Shown: in pieces, positions 23,001-34,644 of the stretch
How the letters are laid out: every line of letters begins with the position of its first letter
Position numbering within the stretch: the stretch's first letter is position 1
Source of the DNA: Pyrus communis
Taxonomy: Eukaryota; Streptophyta; Magnoliopsida; Rosales; Rosaceae
Reading direction: 5' to 3'
Assembly (NCBI RefSeq): GCF_963583255.1
Contig: NC_084806.1
Coordinates: forward strand, 11,682,817-11,746,816
DNA: 64,000 nt
The notes under the pieces: generated by a model
What the model saw: the letters and a program-made list of their open reading frames with translations, nothing else
Told to the model about the DNA's origin: nothing
The model's database searches: none
Made by a program: the position numbers and the translations under genes

Positions 23001-24407
23001 TGACCAAGTCTGTCGTGCCAGATTTTGACATTGGCAAGAGTATTTACTAGTGCAGCATGAGTGGAAGGAGTAGGTTTGTAAAGGGAAGATGAACCTTGAA
23101 GAGGAAAGAATCCATCTTTAACTTGTCCCCGCAAAAGCGTCATTCCTGTAAAACGATCCTTGACAAATGATCCATGAATGTCAAGAGTTAATTAGGAATC
23201 ATTATCTTTGATAAATTGATAGGCCGAAAGTAGACTATGCTGCATTTGAGGCACATGAAGAACATTTTGCAATTTAAAGGAATGAGCAGGAGTATGCAAA
23301 TTAGAAATGCCAACATGATATATAGACAGACCTTTACTATCTCCAGTGTACACTTTGTCTTCACCATAGTAGGGAGTAGGAGACTGCATATTTGATATAT
23401 CATTGGTAATATGGGAGGCGGCACCGGAGTCAATGAGCCAAGAAGTGGATGGCTTGGCAGTGTAATGGGCACAAATAGCAGTAAGTTTAGCTAAAGGAAC
23501 CTTGCTTGAGAATAAGTTGATTTATGGTTATGAAAATTTAATTGAGGAATCAAAGATCTCCTTGATTTGTTAAAGGTAATTAGACATTGACTGAGAGCCT
23601 TTCTGAATATTCTGAAGTCAGGAACGCAATTAATGAATATGTGCATCCGAGACCCCACCAAATCGTTGCTCAAGTTTAAGCAAGAGATCACTAGCAGATG
23701 AGACACCAACGATGAACGGAATGACTTCCTCAGAGAGAGTTGAATTAAACCAAATGAGCAAATTTTGGTCCTTCCCATACCAGTGCTTAAAGGCAAGATT
23801 AAGCAAACGATCCGGCAGAAAGGGTGATGGATTAGACTTAGTGCCATCGATGATACCAATAAGCTTGTAATGACGAAGGTTCAGTGCAAATAAAGCACGC
23901 CATGGGAGATAATTCGGTTGATCGGAACCATACTTCGGATAATTTGGATCGTGAGAGAAGCATAAGATTGGGAGAAATTAGGGTTTGAAGAAGAACAATT
24001 AGGGTTTGGAGCAGGCACCGACTCAACCAGAGAAGAGGATTCGAACGGAGACGCCATCAAGATTCAAGATTAACAAGTCAAAAATCTAAATCGGAGTGGA
24101 ACAAGTGGTTAATCAGCACACCGGAGAAGATCAGAGAAGAGCGGAAGATCGGAGAAGAAAAATTCAAGAGGATCAAAGAAGTCGTGAAGCAGTTGGCGAT
24201 GGTACCATGTAGAAACTAAGGATGCACAGTTTCTGAAAATACCTCTTCCATTTCATTCAATGTTTATAAAATTACAATGATGATTCATTATATATAGGCA
24301 ATATACTACTCTCACAATTACAGTTATGCCCTTGACTAATCTACCAATTTACAAGAGGATTATAAAAAACATCTAACTAACTTGATGACTTAATACTTAA
24401 CTTTTTA
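20092..24407 (-). mobile_element. Decayed Ty1/copia element (minus orientation) inside the F-box pseudogene
   Basis: LTRs of about 200 bp lie at 20092-20291 and 24209-24407, both starting TGTAGAAACTAAGGATG and flanked by the 5 bp duplication CTTCC (20087-20091, 24408-24412). The primer-binding site on the minus strand begins TGGTACCATCGCC (24208 downwards). A polypurine-like 'gagagggtg' borders the other LTR. Total length is about 4.3 kb. The two LTRs differ at many positions, so the insertion is old compared with the elements at 44-64 kb. Confidence 0.85.
20724..24057 (-). pseudogene. copia gag-pol polyprotein, broken
   Basis: Reading leftwards from an ATG at 24057, fragments occur in family order but in shifting frames. 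They are a gag-like start (MASPFESSSLVES), a gag-pre-integrase box (IWHDRLGHPSS ... CNDCALAKNHKLPF, about 22890-23040), the integrase start (ELLHCDVWGPS), and later integrase (VPHVFWVEVFSTGSYLINRL, about 22400-22480). Reverse transcriptase follows (NQLDISNAFLHGDLQEDIYM about 21470; YVDDILV about 21240; DLGPLHYFLGLEI), then the start of RNase H (ISGY). Several stops and frameshifts separate them, so no functional polyprotein can be made. Confidence 0.85.
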
Positions 24408-24412
24408 CTTCC

Positions 24413-24899
24413 TCCCTTTACAGTTCACAATCGTAGTATTGTAATCGTGTTAGGCGGGTTCATGTGTCCATGCTATAACAACTCCTCATCTAAGGAAGAG
24501 GTTAGTAGTACTAGTCCGAATAGGCGGGCGTTCGTTTGAATAGTTGTAACTTTACTAAATTTGGATCATGCGGCTACCTTGTGAATGAAGAAAGTTGCCT
24601 CTGTTACGCAGCCCGCTAATAAGGGTAAAATTATAAATAGTTGAGTCTTTCTCATTACGCGCAACAGATACAACGCATAAAACAGATTGGAGGTTTGGAT
24701 TTCACTCCCCCTACAACAATACTACATGGCGGCCGGCCGCTGCCGTGTATTTCAGATTCGATGAACACATTGTTACGTTTCACATTGGTGAAGGAAGGTT
24801 AGAGAAAACTGAAAAACATCTGTTTGATTTTGCAGCTCCTTTCTCGGAAATCTACCCTTTTGCGCTCCCAAGGTGGCTGACACCAGTTCCTAGACTCTA
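24413..24899 (+). pseudogene. F-box protein, 3' part, after the copia insertion
   Basis: Continues the interrupted F-box gene after the CTTCC duplication. Readable pieces are CGYLVNEESCLCYAAR (about 24567-24615) and the C-terminal DFAAPFSEIYPFALPRWLTP with a stop at about 24897, but they are in different frames, so this part too is decayed. Assignment as the same gene rests on position and the target duplication. Confidence 0.45.
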
Positions 24900-26100
24900 G
24901 AAATTAACATAATCTCTTGCTGTTTGCTGGTTATGACCTGTATCCCTCTTATTCATTTCTTTTTAATTTTGATAATTTTTTATTTTTCATTCTCTAACTT
25001 TTCATTTCCTTATAACTGTGAAGGGAATATTACAACAGATTTACAGTAAAATCTCTTGTGGAGTTGATAGGTGCAAAGAGAGAGAGTTTCTTTTTAAAAA
25101 AAGAAATTTGGAAATTCAAAAGGGGAATTCAAGATAATTCAAATTCATTCATCCATCCTCACCCTCGGTAGTCTTGGAGGGCAATTTTACGTGGAATGGA
25201 TTCACCACTACAATTACGTCCTGATTCATGTAAGTCATCTCTCGAGTCTTGGGAAACAAAAGCAAAGACAATAGTTAAAATAACCTACTACTACTGATGA
25301 TACTATTATCTATCGTAAGAGCATAAATAACCATATTCAGCATGCAATTATCATACATATATGAAAATCAAAGTACTGGAATATGAAACTGCATTTAAAG
25401 CTGGTTAATTAGATTAGACATATATATAAAAGCCAAGAGAAGAGATCAACTAAACCCCAAACCGAAAGCGGATCGAGCTCTCTCTAGGATGAGAAAACCA
25501 CCCACCTCTCATCCTATAAGCAATTTTCATGTTGTTGTAGTACTCTTCTTTCCATCAACGTGGGAGGCTCACAGGAATGAAAGACAACTTTTTGTTGAAA
25601 GAGAGGAATAAACATGATGAGTGAGCTAGAGACAAGGGTGCATGCATAAGGAGACTCTCCCCTTCAAAAAGGTACTCACAAGGCAGAAAAATGGTTGGTT
25701 GGCACCACAAATATGGATTATGGAGGACCAGAACAGCACAACTAGTAGAGGATTTTTTACAGAAAAGTAGGGCATATGGCACCATGCATCTTTTTTCTTT
25801 CCCCAGATTCTTCTGCCACTGAATACAACTAAAACTTGTGGCCACATGCCAAGCATAAAAGTGGAATGAATCATGGTTTTGTTCCTTAAAGTGCTTGTAA
25901 GGTGCATTGACCAATTTCCACCTCAATTACTTCCGACTTGTCAACCTGAAAAGGAATCAAACAAGACCTCTAGATTTACAAGAACAAATACAGAATAACC
26001 AGATTGTTTACAGTACCAGAATCCACACCTTTCACTTGATCTTTTCAATTTTCATGTACCAAAACCAAATATTTTGCAACTGTAAGGACCGGAAATAAAG
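24900..26100. other. Intergenic, no gene recognised
   Basis: AT-rich sequence between the F-box pseudogene and NF-YC. A 123-codon minus-strand frame (25555-25926) has no recognisable domain. I compared parts of 25480-25900 with common plant miRNAs from memory and found no match. Confidence 0.35.
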
Positions 26101-26212
26101 CAAACTGTGTAACTATTGTATCCAAGATAAAGACTTTAAATTGTAAGCCTTCGATTACAAACAATGATGATATAGTCAAAGGATGTTCTGGTTTTATACT
26201 CCATTATCTCTT

Positions 26213-26968
26213 TTACTCGATATCTTCGTGCGGTTGCTGTTGTTGATGTGGCCATGTTGGCTGAGCAATGTACGGATGTGTCTGTTGGCCATACAGATTC
26301 TGATCCATCGCAGGCTTTCCTACTATCATCCCCGGAGCACCAACCTGTGGAGCATGCTGAGGAGGCATGTAATAGTAAGGAACACCATCAGACGGACCCC
26401 CAACTGGGAGATTCCCACCTCTTGGGATTGATGCAAGTACTTCATCTTTCAAATCCTCTCTTGGGACGATATCAACTAGAAAGTCAAATATATCAGTCCG
26501 CGTAATTGCTGCTGCGATGTCGTTCTTTTGCAGTGTTCTTCTTTTGTTCTCCTCAGTGTGATTCCAAGACCGCATTGTCAACTCTAGAATGAACATCTCA
26601 CAGGCCCTAGCAAATATAACAGGAGCTTCGGCTGATATCATCCTCACATCCTCATCCGCCTTCATAATCTTCTTAATCCTGGCCAATGGCAAACTATGGT
26701 TTTTGAAATCATTAGTTTGATCAATTTCTTTATGCTGCTCTCCCCAAAATTTTTGGAGTTGTTGCTGCAGTTGCTGTTGTTGTTGCTGGTGGATGTGCTG
26801 ATAAGCTAGCTGGTGTTGTGCAAGCTGAGACGAGGCAGAAGGACCTGCTGGCTGAGTAGGAGATTGCATCATCCCAACTGATCCATACGGGTTCACACCA
26901 TATGATGCTTGAGCTGCAGTACCCGCCACTCCCATTGTTGCAGGATGTCCATGCCCTTGCTGATCCAT
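26213..26968 (-). CDS. NF-YC9: Nuclear transcription factor Y subunit C (NF-YC3/9 type)
   Basis: A single coding exon of 251 aa, starting MDQQGHGHPATMG and ending HEDIE. Residues 50-73 are glutamine-rich. The H2A-like histone-fold domain spans about 93-171: LPLARIKKIMKADEDVRMIS, then AEAPVIFARACEMFILELT, and NKRRTLQKNDIAAAI with FDFLVDIVPRED. This core dimerises with NF-YB and, with NF-YA or CONSTANS-type partners, binds CCAAT or related elements in the nucleus; NF-YC3/4/9 act in flowering, light and ABA responses in Arabidopsis. The C-terminal P/Q-rich tail is normal for the group. An upstream in-frame ATG at 27037 is rejected because a splice acceptor (gagcacag) lies just before 26975 and family proteins start MDQQ/MDQ. 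Confidence 0.95.
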   Translation of the reverse strand: MDQQGHGHPATMGVAGTAAQASYGVNPYGSVGMMQSPTQPAGPSASSQLAQHQLAYQHIHQQQQQQLQQQLQKFWGEQHKEIDQTNDFKNHSLPLARIKKIMKADEDVRMISAEAPVIFARACEMFILELTMRSWNHTEENKRRTLQKNDIAAAITRTDIFDFLVDIVPREDLKDEVLASIPRGGNLPVGGPSDGVPYYYMPPQHAPQVGAPGMIVGKPAMDQNLYGQQTHPYIAQPTWPHQQQQPHEDIE

Positions 26969-28640
26969 ATTGGTCTGTGCTCGCTTTTGGTATATAGTAC
27001 ATAATAAACAATCAGCATAAGAAATTACAAGTTTCAAGAGTCGAACCTCCTAAACCTTGACAAAAAGTAGAGAATGCTTAATAACAACTATGGAATTTTA
27101 GCTCCCAAATTTATATGAGCGCTGGCCGTTAAACCATCTAACACAAGTCGCGACCTTCATCTCAAAGGGTTTGTGACCAGTTGTGCCACTAAAAATAGGA
27201 AATGGCTTCCACACACCCATTTTCCCCTTTTGCACACCCTTATTTATTTTTGTCCCCGTATTCTCCTTTGATTTATTCAATCAAAAGGCCAAACAGAACA
27301 GGGCTCTGCAAGGGGAGAAAATTGGTGTGTGGAAAACACATCCCTAAAAATAAGACTAGATACTAAATAGTTAGAATAATTCAATCCTAATCCCCCATCA
27401 AAGCTTCAAACTCTATAATAACAAACAATACCAGAATTCTCTTCCGCCTGAAATCAGCACTAGAAACCTTTAACCAAATTGCTCCTCAAAGGAGGTCTAG
27501 CATAACTGTATACGCCATTCGAGTACTCTTATGGTTTATACCAATCGACTTTGCTCCAATTAGCAATCAATCCTGTCATAACTACCACTGCACCTTTTAT
27601 CCCATCCAAATAGCTGATTACACTATGAAATTCCATTGCACAACCGAGACTAATATCTGAAATCGAGTATTCTGTCTTAATAGGAAAATCCATAGAACTT
27701 TTTTTGGGAACAAATAGTATATACCTCAGGCATTCGGCTACTCTGATCAGTAGCTTGCCTCTAAAAATTGGACAAGCAGGAACCGCGCTTGGCATGGCAT
27801 ATTCGCCTTTCACTCAAAGGTCAAAACTAGACACAAGCAATGAAAATTGCATGCAAATGTTCGAACCGAAAGGCACATGTACTCTCCCCTTCCCCCCAAC
27901 AGAAAGAACCAAAACAAAACAAAACAACACAAAGGGTAGAGGCCTTTAAATTGAGTTGCATAATTTTCTTCCGGAGCGAAAAAGACCCGAGTCAACTCAA
28001 AGTCTCAAACCTCTGCACACTAACTCACCGAGAGAGATTCTAAAGCAACAAAAACCCCAGAAAACTTCTTGGTTTTGACTTACCTTCACAAACACACACC
28101 ACTTATGTATTATACTTAAGGGTTACTATACTTAGGGTAAACATACCCCCACCACAGTAAATTCACCACACTCAAATCAAATCTAGGGTTTCAGAAACCC
28201 TTACAAAATAATTCAAGAACAGATAATAAGACCAAATTTCACTTATTAAACACCAAATCTCCACTAATCACATATAAAATTATTCCTAAAAAATTATATA
28301 ACTCATGCATGAAAGAACAAACACAAAAAAATTGGTACCTTTGGCTCACTGCTCTGTTCCCCAATTCTGGGTTTTATTCAACCACCAAAACCCTAAACAG
28401 AAACCAAAGAAATCAATGAAATTCATGCACCAATTGAACTGAAGCTTCAGGCAAAAATTGAAGTGCTGCCAAATACTACAATAGGAAAATTATTTATCAT
28501 AAAATTTGAAAAAATACATAAAAATCGAACCTTTGTAATGAATTTCTAGGGTTTTTGGAATAATCGATCAAATAAAACAGTAAGGGCAGAGCGGAGCGGA
28601 GTGGGGATCGCAGTGGAGAGTGGAAGATTGAATGTAAGTA
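26969..28640 (-). other. Spliced 5' leader and promoter side of NF-YC
   Basis: On the minus strand there is a probable acceptor at about 26975. Good donors occur at 28084/28083 (GTGAAG then GTAAGTC) and 28339/28338 (CCAAAG then GTACCA). This suggests at least one leader intron of over 1.1 kb and possibly alternative first exons; a weaker donor-like site lies near 28533. Leader introns are usual in plant NF-YC genes. Short frames inside are not coding. Confidence 0.55.
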
Positions 28641-29880
28641 TGTGTGTGTTACTGTAAATAATGCCTTCCACTATAAAAAAGCGCCAGGTTTGGTTCGTCG
28701 TCGTCCCAACTATAACTTCTAAGTTTGATTTTTTTTACTCTGACGATTTTACCCCTCTTAATTTATTAATTGTTAAAAGGAAAATAAAAATAAAAATATC
28801 TCCTCCCACTAGTCAACTGCCTAATTTATAGTTTTAATGAGTTAAATTGAGATAATTTGCTTAATAAAAGGGCACTTGAGTTCTAACTCACGACATCATA
28901 TAAAGATTGAACCTACTTTCACCATCTTAAACCCTAAATTTTGTGACTAGTCTACCACCTAAATTAATAAAATCTCCCTTGACCAAAAAAATGGTATTGG
29001 AGTTCTAAGCGTCAATGGGCTGGTGTTTGTGTGAACCAAACTGAAATATCTAGCGTTACCTACTTTTATGTGGGCCATGGGCCATGGACACGACATCAAT
29101 CAACATGAACTCTACCCAAAGCTCATGAGTCAATAAGTTGACCTATATTTTCATTTTTCTCAAATTACAATCAGCGCTACCCATCTTCCAATGTTGACAA
29201 AAGAAATATGCATGTGTTATAAGAAAATTGATCAATGTTAGAAGATTGGTTCTTTTGTTGTGTATCAACCACTGAATCGACCAAGTTGATGAGAAAATTT
29301 ATGGGACTGATAAACTAGTTAAACTTGGTTGATTATTAATGAGGATGTGATATACGACGTAAGATGATGAACTATGAAAAAAGAGAAACGTACTCGTGTG
29401 TATGCAAGGTTGGTGTAGTGCTGATTCAATGACTTGGAAACATCATTCTCTGGTTCGGTTCGGTTTACTGAGTTCTAAGTTGACCCAAAAAAAACAGTTT
29501 GGTTCAACTTTAACTGAAAATAATAAGGTGAAATCAAACTTATTGTTGTGCAGCTTGATCGATTTGTTTTGATTGGTTTGATAGTACAAAGCTACTCTAT
29601 CAGTTCATTCGTTCCACCCCAATATTTATACATGTACATAATGTTCAAGAATCTGAGCCATCCAACCATAATATATAGACAAGAAAATAATCTTAAAAAT
29701 AGGGACAAATGACGATACCTTGTCAATGTCTTAGCTTTAAATCATGAGGAGGGAGAAAATCAGAGATCTGTATGGATGGGGCCATTGTTAAACAACAAAG
29801 TCACAAAACAAAAAAACTAAAGCATTTACTAAACAAAATATTTATATATTAATCCATAAAATTTTTCATACAACGTATTA
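28641..29880. other. Intergenic, no gene recognised
   Basis: AT-rich, with 'ggttcggttcggttt' type simple sequence near 29453-29470. The part next to 28640 should hold the NF-YC core promoter, but I see no clear TATA box in the right orientation. Confidence 0.35.
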
Positions 29881-29881
29881 C

Positions 29882-30092
29882 AATATTTCTCAACGCATTT
29901 TCATGTTTTGAAAGTGTTACATGACAACTTCATAACCTCTAGAGATCTATATAAAAATAACCATGTCCTTATGTTCATCCAGTGATCTCCCATCCGATTG
30001 CTCAATTGACTTTTCAGAAATATTATGCCTGAAAATGCTCTTTCAACGTTAGTAATTGCAACTTGAAGAATTAATGTTAATGTCATGAACAA
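29882..30092 (-). pseudogene. hAT transposase C-terminal dimerisation domain remnant
   Basis: The minus-strand translation contains LTLILQVAITNVERAFSGII followed by FLKSQLSNRMGDHWMN. This matches the hAT family C-terminal dimerisation region of TTF-type zinc-finger transposase proteins (typically LPVATASVERAFS, then KNRLRNRMGD). Only about 60 codons remain. The flanking sequence around 30155-30205 (gggggcattcgccccctc, then 'aggcctaagtggttcgtc') is of the kind found within such genes, suggesting a larger dead element. Confidence 0.7.
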
Positions 30093-30328
30093 GTAAACTA
30101 ATTATACACCTTGCTAATGACACAAGCATGTACATTTTTTTGCGTGCCAAAAAAACTCATGAGTGGGGGCATTCGCCCCCTCTAGGCCTAAGTGGTTCGT
30201 CCAAGCTCATGGGAGAGATTAGAGAGAGAGCGCGCGCGACAGGTTGGCGGGAATGTGCATGCGAGGGTGACTCTTGGGAGAGTGGAGCCGTCTCCGGCAA
30301 TTTTGCTATTTAAAAGTTTCCATAACCC

Positions 30329-30380
30329 ATTACCGTACGTTGGTTGGGGATTAGATTACCGTACGTTGGTTGGGGATTAG
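30329..30380. repeat. Perfect 26 bp tandem duplication
   Basis: The unit starting attaccgtacgttggttggg occurs twice without change (30329-30354, 30355-30380). No function is assigned. Confidence 0.9.
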
Positions 30381-31028
30381 ATTGCTCAAAATGCGAAGAG
30401 AGGATTTTTATTCCTGTGAAAATAAGTTGAAAGAGAGGATTTTTATTTTTCAACAATATTGAGGAGAGAAATTTAACGAGAGTCATAATTAAGTATCAAG
30501 CTTGTTATTTACAAGTGAAAATAAATACAATTGAATCGTAGCGCTAATGGCGAGAGGACTAGTTAATCATAAATTCCATTGCCAATCTGAACATTGTTGT
30601 CTGTATTTTCATGGTGCGTACTGCCTTATGGCTCCATGAGTCAAGAACTTGGACACCGCGCTTTCTCCGTCAACGATGCCATGCGTTATTGTCATCGCTC
30701 AAATGGGGAACCAAAATGGGTTGGTGTTCATAATAATTGTTGATGGTGTAATGAAATCTAACAGAGGTTTATGGCTTGGAAACACCCCGGCTGTCAGCGC
30801 AGCTTATATACTCACGAAAACATCATCCTTATTATATGATATCATCCAGAGTTCCAAAGAACCGGCAGCAACAACAGACTCGTATCGTATATCTACAAGT
30901 CAAATAGTCTGGAAGGTGTGAAGGAAACAGAAAAAAACGTGATTCTGACCGACGTAACATAACCAAATGAAATTGATGTCTCTCTGAATGTCAGTAGACC
31001 AAATGCTACGCTCTGGAAGTCCACAGCA
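30381..31028. other. Downstream region of the dehydratase gene; unassigned plus-strand frame
   Basis: The part next to 31029 is probably the 3' untranslated region of the minus-strand dehydratase gene. A 90-codon plus-strand frame at 30649-30921 (MDTALSPSTMPCVIVIAQMG...) and an overlapping frame reading NDAMRYCHRSNGEPKWVGV look faintly protein-like, but I cannot match either to a family. Confidence 0.35.
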
Positions 31029-34000
31029 TCAACCAACTGGACAGATATCCTCCAAACTGCAACAGAGAAAGTAATATCTTACACTTGAACTCTAAAATCG
31101 CCCATGATAATTGATCAACGTTAAGGTCCACTACCTTCTCCCCAAGCACTCGATGATATCGGTAGTGAGGGTTGACCTTTTCTTATTCTCGAAACCAAGG
31201 GATGCAGCCTTCCTCATTAAAGCGGACGCAGCAATGCACCCCAGCAGTGCAGGATTTCTGGAACTGTAAAAAACACAAATTGCGTACAAACAATTGTCAA
31301 ACATGGGTAGAACCAAAATTATGAACACATATTTAGACTGTTAAAACCTGGTACTCAAATCCCCATCTTTGATCTTTTGACGGGCCCATGATAGAAATAC
31401 ACCAACGCTGGAATAACCAAAACAAGTTTTTGTTAGTTATCCAACATAGCGTTTTGTAAGCTCTCAGAATCTGAGTTCTGAAGCATCAGTCAGTGATCAC
31501 CTCCTGACTGTAGTAATTCAAATGTTGAACAAGATATAACCCGGAGAAATAATTTTAATATCGTATGGATCTCTATCTCTCTTTTACATAAATAGATATT
31601 ACAATTATGCATTCTTTGAAAAAACTGGAAAATGAAGAAGATTGTAAATTCACCAGATACAAAATGAAGCCATCCAAATGTTTAGCAAAATTTTATTTAA
31701 AAAATAAATTGTTGATGCACAAAAACAGGTAGTTTCGGGATTGGTCAAGTATGGTCCAAACATAAATCAAACTGAAACTCAGAAACAAGAACTTGCCTTC
31801 CAGAAAGTATATCACCCTGCCCACCACATCGTCGAGGAGAACCGTATATGCTCACTGAGTTGACTGCATAAAAGCATCAAATGTTAAAGGTAAATAGAGT
31901 CCAGGTTTTTATATCCGGGGAACAAAACAGAGATGTTTCCGAAACCTAAACTAGTCAATGAGCTGGAAAGAAGACAAAAAGCCTATGATTTGGCTTAAAG
32001 AAGAAAGCCAAACAAAACAAATCATGTGATTTGCAGAAAATTTAGAAAGAAAAAAAAAGACAAATGGAACCCTATGGTGTGGAGAGATTCAAGTATGGTA
32101 TGGCTCTCAGGCCCCAGCTTCAAGTAAAAAATGACCTTCGTGGACACAAAACATTAGGCATGCCAATTACCCAGCTTCATATCACCTGATTGACAGAAGC
32201 TGCTGGAAGGTAGTGACCCAAGTTCACATTCGTCAAGTGTGTCACATGAAATATCCTCTACACCAGCTAAGAGGCAACCATACCAGCAGTTTTGGCGATG
32301 CTTACTGGTGTTCCCAACTTAGATGTGGAAAAACAAATATTCATGGAATATCAACATTATTAAAGCAATAGCTTCACATATTACCAGTAAACACGTGCTT
32401 TAATAACTTAACATATTACCAGTAAGCACGCTGCAGGTGTATGCTCACATACCTGTCTCACCATCACTAATGAGGTCAGATCTTCCTTTCCTAAGTATAG
32501 TTACACCACCAATCCTGACAGAGAAAGACTCAAAAAATCGTTAGATTGAAAGAAAAAACTACAACTACCAAATTGCAAATTTCATAGCATGGGAAAAAAT
32601 ACATCACGACGCAAAATAATGCATGAAGCAGAAATGAGGAAACCATTCAGACAGATGCATCTACATGGGCATTCTGACAAAATTGTCTACCTCACATTTT
32701 GAATAATCACTAATCAGATGGCACTATCCAATATTTGCAAACTATCCTTGTTCCCTTCTCAGCCAAATAGGTTTTACATATTTTATACTGAGATTTAAGT
32801 ATAGATAAGTAGTTATTTTATACTTAGACTTAAGTATAGATAAAGTAATTATCAACTAATCCAACACAAAACGGAAAAGCTAGAAAAGATATTAACCTTT
32901 TTGCAAGAGATAGTACTTGCTCGGGAGCATCTTCATCATTTACTTCACAGCTCAAAACTTTCTGTACAAGGCGCTTATATTCATTTATGTTTGGGGTCAG
33001 CACAGCTAAGGGATATCCACTGACAAGATCAATACAGTTTGTGACCAGAAAGAGTCCATCCTGGAAAAGCTTATACCATTATGGCTAGAATTTGAAGCAA
33101 AAAGTACACACGACGAAAGATAATTATCAACTCACATCAAAACAAGGATACAGAAAATAGTGACTACATACCCCATCAATGACAATTGGGACATTGGACC
33201 GCCTTGCATGCTTCATGATGTTGCTCACACAGTCCTGGATTATGTCATTCAATCTTAGAACCATTTTTGAAAGGATTTGGTAAAGATTTTAACCACACTA
33301 CATTATAGTCCTTCATCATACAGTATTAAAGAGGAGGACATGTTTAGAGTATCCCAAATCAAACGCTATAAACTAGATTACAACAGCTCCACAAGTAACA
33401 GCATCAACATAAAGCTAACCAGAAGAAATGGGTCCCTTCCGAGGCCTGGACCAACGACAAGACAGTCAAATCTTTCCATCCATTTATCAACTTCAGCAAG
33501 AACCTTTTCTGAGACGAAACTTCTGTCCTCATCCCTGAAAACCATGTTATAAACTCAGCAGCTCACTTAATGATAGTCTGTTTTGTGTGTTATAAGCACA
33601 TCAACTTGTTTACAAAGCTGAATCACCTAACACTGTACGATTCTTCTAAAATAGGGTGTACAATCAACTCAGGACTGTAGCTTTTTATGACCGAAGCTGC
33701 ATCTTTTGTACAAAAGACATGGGACAGGTCTGCACCCTGAAAGGAAATATATTTCAGTTCCATCAAACTAGCAAGCAACGAAGCAAATCACTTGTTCATT
33801 TGTTTGTTTCATTTCAGTGTACGCTAAGCTACATTTTTAATAGAATCCAGCTAAATTTGCAGTTATTTTCCTTAAAACAAAAAGAGCAGGGCACTAACAA
33901 TTTTTAATGCTGAGATAGCAGAAAAGTATGGAGCACCAGTGTATTCACGACACCCGCCAATAACAGCTATCTTTCCTGACAAGCACAGAGAGATAGATAT

Positions 34001-34644
34001 AAGCTACATTTTCTCCCCTTCTTAACAAAACAATGAACAAACAAATTAGAAAGAGAGAAGTAAATGACAAATTATGCAAAGCAAATAAGGCCCACAATCC
34101 GAATAGAAACCAAAGCAAGTCAGTCCTAGAATCAACATCAAAATGATTTCCGTAATTCTCGATACTTGCACTGTATCACGCACAACAATCATCATTGACA
34201 AATACATAATGTAATGCATTTGTCTTTACATGCAAATTACACAAAGTTAAAGAAACGACATTGTAAACATCGAGTGCAAAGGGAGTTCGAATCCCCCTCC
34301 CTCGCTCGAATAAAATAAATAAATAGGGTTTAGGGTTTAGGTGACATTGGTAGCAGAGCAGTGTGAGATTAATTACCAGCCTGACCCTTGTGTCTGTTGG
34401 GATCGAGGGTCGGAGTGATTGCTCGCAAAACGCTCTCGGCGTCGGCTTCCAAAGAGGGCCGATTCGTGAATTTCATAATTCCTTGCATTGCCTTCTGATT
34501 TGTGATGGTGTTACGATCACTGCAACCTCCAACTCCGAGAGACCTTATCAGAAACTGTTGCCTTCTCAGCACACCAGACGAACCCAACATGTAAAGACAA
34601 GTTCTTGCAACAAACCCAGAATTTATTCCATGTTTTATTAGCAT
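31029..34644 (-). CDS. NAXD: ATP-dependent (S)-NAD(P)H-hydrate dehydratase
   Basis: Eleven coding exons: 34644-34377, 33975-33899, 33736-33627, 33534-33420, 33234-33172, 33060-32897, 32514-32453, 31863-31797, 31407-31348, 31263-31135, 31056-31029. They keep one frame (380 aa; 362 aa if translation starts at the ATG at 34590). The enzyme repairs hydrated NAD(P)H using ATP. Motifs in order are [20 protein letters not shown] (exon 1/2 junction), [34 protein letters not shown] (the ATP/Mg-binding GQGD loop) and the C-terminus SLEDICPVG. The N-terminus before about residue 60 is basic and serine-rich, consistent with organelle targeting in the plant enzyme. All introns are GT-AG except the one after 31797, which starts GC. 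It matches At5g19150 in architecture (from memory). Which of the two start codons is used is uncertain. Confidence 0.93.

Noticed and set aside
25480..25930. Possible microRNA precursor or small protein gene
   Set aside because: No match to the common plant miRNAs I could recall, no convincing hairpin by eye, and the 123-codon frame has no recognisable motif.
26969..27037. Upstream in-frame ATG that would add 23 residues to NF-YC
   Set aside because: It lies beyond a probable splice acceptor just before the MDQQ start, and the extension (YADCLLCTIYQKRAQ) does not resemble the family N-terminus.
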